Assembly (NCBI GenBank): GCA_029747015.1
Contig: JAKOGI010001581.1
Location: 10,001 to 74,000 of the forward strand
From: Carnegiea gigantea
Lineage: Eukaryota; Streptophyta; Magnoliopsida; Caryophyllales; Cactaceae
Length of the DNA stretch: 64,000 bases
Reading direction: 5' to 3'
This document shows positions 58,182-64,000 of the stretch, one piece after another. Within the stretch, counting starts at the first letter, position 1. Every line of letters begins with the position of its first letter. The translations under genes were made by a program, and so were the position numbers. The notes beneath the pieces are model-generated. The model did not search any database, was not told where the DNA came from, and saw nothing but the letters and a program-made list of their open reading frames with translations.

Positions 58182-59254
58182 TGTTAGCTTCCTTAAGCTT
58201 ACAATGCATTTTATGAATATGTTTTGATGAAAGACAAAAAGGAGTACTTGGTCCATTGGTATGTTTATTATATTATATTTGGACCTACATTAATGTTTCT
58301 GTTGTTTAAATGTGCTATAATTATAAGTAGATATTGATATGGTAGATTTTATATCATGTGTGACAATATCTTTGAGATAGATTAATATTCAAATTTGAAT
58401 ATGTGGTCCTTATGATATTATATTTTATAATTCAAATTTGATTATTTTATTATGTGATAAGATATGTCATTTTATTAGGGATCTTCATTTGGCAAATATT
58501 TGACTTTCCTCAAACAAGGTTTCAATTTTTAAATACTTAATATTCTCCTTGATCATGGAAGAAGCTGCAAATCATATAAGGAAGATTCTCAATTAGCGAA
58601 AAATAGCTCTTGACTATTGGCTGCTGAGATTGTGTGATCTTCAAGGACCCTGAACTGCTATTCAAGGCCTTGAATTGAAGCTAAATTTAAGGATGTGTCT
58701 AACGGTTAGCTTCCAAGGGTTCCTTCAAGACTTTGCTATAAATATAGAAGTTGGTTGAAAGCTGAAGCACACAACAAGAGAGATCAAAAGCAAAGAAGAA
58801 GAAAGAGAGCTGCACTTGCAAATCAACAGGAGGAATTTGAGAAGAGTTTGAACTTACATTGGCAAATTTATTTTATTCTCTACCAAAAAAGTGTATCTTA
58901 TAATTGTTATCTTTCTTTGTATTAGGTTGGATTGATTAGTCGGAGGATCGACTATCCAAGTACGGTTGGAGAGCAACGCGTATGTCGGGACACCTATAGT
59001 TGTAGGATCAACTAGTAGGTCGTACGATTGGTAAATTGTGTGTAATTGACCGACCTAATAAAAGAAAGAGGTTCAAAAATCTATCGGCGAGGGGCGCCCG
59101 TGGGTAGAGAACTAGGCGTGGTCAAACCTCCATAAATTGTGTGTTTTGTCTACATTTACATTTTTCGCATTTCTATTTTTATTATTTTGTGACTTTGATC
59201 ATCACTTTATTTACTTCTCTCTATGGTGATTTAACTAGCCAAACTGGGCCAATA
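58182..59254 (+). repeat. 3' LTR
   Basis: Starts TGTTAGCTTCC after the purine tract, ends CCAATA. It contains repeated TCAAGG(A/C)CCTGAACTG motifs and a CTATAAATATAG box near 58735 that may serve as promoter. Confidence 0.88.
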
Positions 59255-59683
59255 GGCGACATTTATTAAAACTATCCCACTTTCCCAAGGGCTGAGGAAA
59301 AAACTCTTCGCAGAAAGTTAAGAGTTACGGAGGAAGAATGTTGAGCGAGCCTTCGGTGTGTTACAAGCTCGATTTACCATTGTAAGTGGCCCCACTTGTC
59401 TGACGGAGCAACGAGAAATTGGTATTATTATGAGAGCATGTGTGATACTTGATAACATGATTGTCGAGGATGAGCGGGACAACTACGAGCTTGCATTTGA
59501 CTACGACGCTGTCGAGGGAGCTGTCCCGGAGCCGATTGTTAACCATGACCACCATCCATGCCATGAGACGTACTTTCAACGATCATGCCAAGTTCACAAC
59601 TCCAACATGCACGTAGCTCTTTAAACGGACTTGATTGAGGAAATATGGAAGCAAAATTCGGGTTGGGAACAATGGGGATAGTT
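59255..59683 (+). pseudogene. Harbinger transposase, 3' part
   Basis: Resumes exactly at the interrupted codon (GGCGACATTTATTAAAACTATCCC). It contains the catalytic glutamate region VERAFGVLQARF and IIMRACVILDNMIVEDERD, the conserved C-terminus of the family. The last part is open at 59358-59624. Confidence 0.88.
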
Positions 59684-60446
59684 GATTGTTCTTCATATTG
59701 TAATTTTTTTAAAAATTGTTCAACTGTTGTAATTTTTTTCCCGTCCTATGTTAACCAATGTATCTTGTTTTTATTTATTATCACGCTCTTGTAATTTCCA
59801 ACTTCAAACATATGTGATTTTTTTTTGAATTCAAACTCTTTTATTTTTTTTAATAACAATTATGACCATTTAATTAGTTGTGTATGATAATTATTATGTG
59901 CACATTATTTTTTTCAAAGAAAATTAAACCCAAATAACCAACCAAAATTTAAAAAAAACCAAAACCAACGTAGTTATTTGTTGTGTTTATCGATTGTTAT
60001 ATTGTAACTTTTTTTAAAATTATTCACGTATTGTAATTTTTATTTCGTCTAATGTTAATCAATGTATCTTTTTTTATTTATTTATTTATCAAACTCTTGT
60101 AATTTCTATATTTTGGCATGTGTCAACTTTTTAATTGAAACTCTTGTGTTGTTTTATTTTAAAAATTATGACCCTCTAATTAGTTGTGTTACCAAATTAT
60201 TAGGTCCAAATTATTTTTCCCAAAAATAATTAAGCCAAATACCCAACCAAATTAAAAAACTAAAACAATTAAATATGATTGGATGTGGGGTGCATAGAGA
60301 TTATTTTATTTGGTGAGACAAAATGATGAGCCTTCCATTAGAGAAAGTGAGAACTATAAGGCAAAAAGTTGGAGAGAAGGTTGAGATGGCAGTAGTAGGC
60401 CCTACTAGTGAGTGAAAAAAATGGCTCACCGTTGGGAGTGGTCTTA

Positions 60447-61691
60447 AGGCCGTAGTTAGCACTATCATAGCTATAAGTATTTTATTGTACTAATAGATGT
60501 ATCATTATGTATGTTGCTTTATTCAAAACATGTTGTTGGGTTAGTAAATTACGTACGGAAGATTTTCTCTTCTAAAAAAAATTTCATAAATTAAAGTTAA
60601 TTACAATTTAGAATATTTTCTTTCCAAAAAAATAATGTTTAATTTTGATAATTCATTATAGTATATACTAACACAACTCCCAATATTGCCAGAAATAATG
60701 CATTATATTGTAATACAATAAATGCACCAATTACAAATAATCATTATGCAAGTTTGGTTTCCAATATTTAGCTAAAGTTTGGCAACCAATATGAAATATT
60801 ATAAAGATATAATACATACATATATAGTCACCTAACCATATGCTATATCTTATTTATCATAAAGACATGGTTATTATTATCATTTAATTTCAGTTGCTAT
60901 TAGTATTTCTTACCTCTTTGAACATCGTGCATGTAGATATGGAATGTTAGTAATCTTATATATAATACAATTATAGTTATGGATCTCTTATATACAAGAC
61001 AACACAATGATTTGACTAGTATATTAGAACTAAAAGGTGCCAAATTACTTTAAATTTTCAGAGCCCAAGAGTCCATGTCAGTAGTAATTAACAGTGGTAA
61101 GATTATGTTTCTCTTGACAAATGTTCTTACTATGATATGTGAAAGCTTGCTAGATTGCTTTCCATTTTCAGAGCGCAAAAGTCCAAACCTGTATTATCAA
61201 TTTTTTGGTGGAACAATTATATTCCCGATTAACATATGTTCTCATTGTGACATGCGAAAATTTTCTAGGCCTACTAAAATATGTGATAATTTTATGTTGT
61301 CTTATATCAAACTACAAACAAATAATTATTAGTACAATTATAATTTCAAGACCAATAATTGTAATTACAAATTGTGTATGACATGTTTGTTGTTGTAATT
61401 TTTGCAAATAACTACTACAATGAGATTCCTATATATCATATAAGTATAAAAATATCAGTTTTATATCTAAAATTGTTATAGCATAGGTTCTGAATTTTCC
61501 ATTAATAAGAATATGTAGTCAAAGTTGTGAAGTTGAATACTAACAAGATTTCGATTAATAGTCTAACAGTTCCTGATTTTATCAACACATTTTAAATCTA
61601 TCGTTCTCCATGATGGTTCATCATTTGAGGTCACATTTGGCACTTTGAGTTCATCATAATTCCCATTTTCAAAAGGAAAGCCAAGGCATTG
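60447..61691. other. AT-rich intergenic, no gene seen
   Basis: No domain or transposon end is recognised. The 85-codon frame at 61075-61332 has no recognisable similarity. Confidence 0.55.
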
Positions 61692-62087
61692 TGTTGTCCG
61701 CGAAAAGAATCACTTAAAAAGTGTACAGGTATGCTTTTAATAGCGTTAAGTTTGGGAAACTATTAAATCAGATATTAAAATTGCAGAATAATTAGGACTA
61801 ATCTCGATTGCGGAATTGACTGTCGGGTATAGCGCACGTTGATCTAAATATGAGACGGCTACTAGGGTTGCCTTTGGGATTCACATCTTAGATCCGAAAC
61901 CTGATAGATGGTTGGACAGCGGTGAGAGGGGAAATAGAGAGACCGTGAGATTACTGTTTTCTGTGTATCTTTGTGTATCACTACTTGACCCCCTAAAACT
62001 TTCTTATATAGGTTGGGGGGGCAATTAGGGTTGCCGCCTTAAGCTGCCTCAGTGGCCGCAGGCCTAAAATGTTAGGCTCAATCAGCA
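61692..62087 (-). repeat. 3' LTR of a minus-strand Copia element
   Basis: On the minus strand it begins TGCTGATTGAGCC just after a GAGTGGGAG purine tract (62088-62097) and ends CGGACAACA. A CCTATATAAG box lies near 62005. The partner LTR is outside the window, so the ends rest on the TG...CA termini and the purine tract. Confidence 0.65.
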
Positions 62088-63090
62088 ACTCCCACTCGGC
62101 CACATAGGTCGCAAAACACATGCTCTCCATGAATCATAACTCTTCAGGCGTCATACCCGGAGTAGAACGTGCGATCAAAAAATAACAAGTAGTGTTATAT
62201 TAAGTTACCAACTAACTAGCATAACACTTTCACGGAATATGATACCCCAAATCATCCTAAAACATCACTAGACACCAGTGGCATCTCTAATCTCTTATGC
62301 CATGATATATCATATCATTATATACTCAATATAATCGCCCGAGCTAATATTGGTGATGTTGGATAGATTTTTCTTAAACACTCATGGTGTTGCATCTCAG
62401 CTTAACTACTTTCCTAACGTGCTCTTGTTGAACTGTATACATCGTGGTCCTTGAGAAGCACATTAAAGTAGCAACATCAAGCATTTGATTTTATACCATA
62501 GCTTTAAGTCAAAGGATCATCGTCCATAGGGTCATACAGTGACAAGAGATAAGGAGGTCAATTGTCACTCCGCGTATGAGTCATCTTTTAAGCACACACA
62601 GTATGAGATGTGTGTCATGACATAGCTCTCACTTAACTGGGCTTGTCACTCTATATGTCATGCGAATCGCCAGTCTAGATTTTTGCCAAAAAATCTAACC
62701 TGAGCCACTAAATTAACATACTAAATGCTAATCTTGACACTCAAAATTCGGCTTTTAAGGCTTCAATATGAAATCATATCTCATATTCTACTCTCATGAG
62801 CCTCATCTTAGATTCACTAAGATGACTATATTCTATCTTATTCATACTCTTCCAGTATGAGTAATCAGTATTGCACACCTAGTGTCAATACGATTCAGTC
62901 TCATGCTGTCCGCTACTCACGTGTCAGGGCGATTGCCTGTGTGGCTAGGCCAATTAGAAGCCTGTGACTTTTCAATATGTCTAGCAAATAAATCGAAGAG
63001 CATTTAGAAAAAGAAACCTCAATCTTTATTTCATAAATGCTTGTTACAAGGAAAACATATCTGTCACACATAATAAGATTCATCCAAAAA

Positions 63091-64000
63091 CTAAACTCTA
63101 TGAAATCCTAGACTAAACGTAGGAGCTTTGAAAGCATCTCTAGGAATCGGTGTAGTTAACGAATCAACAATCATTTTGTTAGTTCATATCTACTTGATGG
63201 CAACTTCCTTTGTCTTTATGGCATTCCGCATGAAGTGATAACTTCTCTTGATGTGCTTGATCTTCTGATGGAACTTCGGATCCTTGGCGAATTGAATGGC
63301 AGCTGTGTTGTCACACAACATCTCAATAGGATCATCAACTTTAGTAGTGAGATTAAGATCTTGAAGAAAGCTCCTAAGCCACATTGCCTCCCGTGTGGCT
63401 AGGCTACATGTGACATACTCTGCTTCTATAGTCAACAAAGCTATGTAATCCTGACTTCGTACTATACCATGATATGGCTCCCTCACCCAGGTGAAGACAT
63501 AACCTGAGGTTGACCTGGACTCATTCGGGTCACCACCCCAATCGGCATCTGAGTATCCTCTCTACTTAAGGTCCCCGCCTTGTTAGCATAGGACCAAATC
63601 AGTTGTACCACAAAGGTAGCGCATGATTCTCTTGACAGCTTGCCAATAAGCAAGTCATGGGTTGCTTTGGTAATGACTTACCAAACCAACCGTAAAACAA
63701 ATGTCAGACCGTGTACATAATATGTTGTACATTAAGCTCCCTACAGCAATAGCTTAACGGACATTGCTCATTGCCTCCTTTTCTTTGTCTGTTTTTGGGC
63801 ATTAGTCGAGGTTCAAGGTTAAACTCTTCACTAGTGTCCACAGGTTTGAAATAATGTATACGGAATCGTTCTAAGACTTTCTTGATATATGCATCCTGGC
63901 ACACACCTAAGAGTTTCTTAGGTCGATTTTTACTTATTTTCATGCGTAGGACATTCCTGGCTTCAGCCATGTCCTTCCTCTCAAAGACGGAGGATAGCCA
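63091..64000 (-). pseudogene. Copia pol, RT C-terminus and RNase H, cut by the window edge
   Basis: From the right edge the minus strand reads the end of RT (open at 63704-63970: ISKNRPKKLLGVCQDAYI, KKVLERFRI), then with frame changes the RNase H domain: ESRSTSGYVFT at about 63500-63530, the EAEYVTCSLATREAMWL helix, LCDNTAAIQFAKDP and KHIKRSYHFMRNAI, ending near 63091. This is the standard end of a Tnt1/Tork-type Copia polyprotein. About 1 kb of non-coding DNA separates it from the LTR. Stops and frameshifts show it is inactive here; the 5' part is beyond the window. Confidence 0.88.

Larger units (their letters stand above)
52428..59254 (+). mobile_element. Non-autonomous LTR retrotransposon with Copia-type gag
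   Basis: Inserted in the Harbinger transposase with target duplication GGCGA (52423-52427 and 59255-59259). The 5' LTR (52428-56387) is about 1043 bp without its Helitron; the 3' LTR (58182-59254) is 1073 bp. The internal region of only 1.8 kb has a tRNA-Met primer site, a Copia-type gag remnant and a purine tract (AAAAAGGGGGAGA) before the 3' LTR. No protease, integrase, RT or RNase H is seen. The outermost LTR bases are mutated (TG to CG at the left, CA to TA at the right). Confidence 0.88.
47392..60443 (+). mobile_element. PIF/Harbinger transposon, interrupted by nested elements
   Basis: Both ends are flanked by TTA (47389-47391 and 60444-60446). The terminal inverted repeats (GGGCTCATCCAATGGTG and the complement of the right end, GACCACTCCCAACGGTG) are diverged but alignable. 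Two gene remnants typical of the superfamily lie inside, a Myb/SANT-like ORF1 (about 50008-51180) and a DDE transposase (51690-52427 plus 59255-59683). Without the LTR element the transposon would be about 6.2 kb. It begins 157 bases after the viral palindrome. Confidence 0.85.

Overview
This window is nuclear DNA of a flowering plant, most likely a eudicot. It is AT-rich and gene-poor, has GT-AG introns, carries a plant two-pore potassium channel gene, and is dominated by plant-type transposons and an endogenous plant pararetrovirus. The species cannot be named from the sequence. Only three host genes are supported, all on the minus strand: a 92-residue two-helix membrane protein (5785-6063), a three-exon conserved protein of unknown function (12833-14604), and a TPK-type vacuolar K+ channel with two pore loops and two EF-hands (18683-20190), whose probable 5' leader exon has been tandemly duplicated near 22.6-23.2 kb.

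Layout: 0-2.1 kb is AT-rich intergenic DNA. 2116-5184 is a short LTR retrotransposon encoding only a Gypsy-type gag and a decayed protease; its LTRs carry clusters of heat-shock-element-like TTCnnGAA repeats. 5.2-31.9 kb holds the three genes, separated by MITEs of at least six families, simple repeats and homopolymer C/A tracts.

31.9-47.2 kb is the most striking object: two almost full-length endogenous caulimovirid genomes placed head to head as a palindrome of about 15.3 kb, with arms of about 7.57 kb and an unpaired centre of about 160 bases. Each arm reads outward through two small ORFs, coat protein, movement protein plus a retropepsin-like domain, a second retropepsin with RT and RNase H, a transactivator-like ORF, a promoter region, a tRNA-Met primer site and a small ORF. 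The arms share several identical inactivating lesions, which points to duplication (or conversion) of an already dead copy.

47.4-60.4 kb is a nested set. A PIF/Harbinger transposon with a TTA target duplication and two decayed genes is split inside its transposase gene by an LTR retrotransposon (52428-59254, GGCGA target duplication). That element's 5' LTR is in turn split by a Helitron (52660-55576). A MITE (48343-48912) sits in the Harbinger 5' part. The right edge, 61692-64000, is the 3' end of a minus-strand Copia element whose body runs out of the window.

The host genes do not form an obvious functional unit. The transposons and the virus account for most of the recognisable coding sequence, and essentially all of that is broken.
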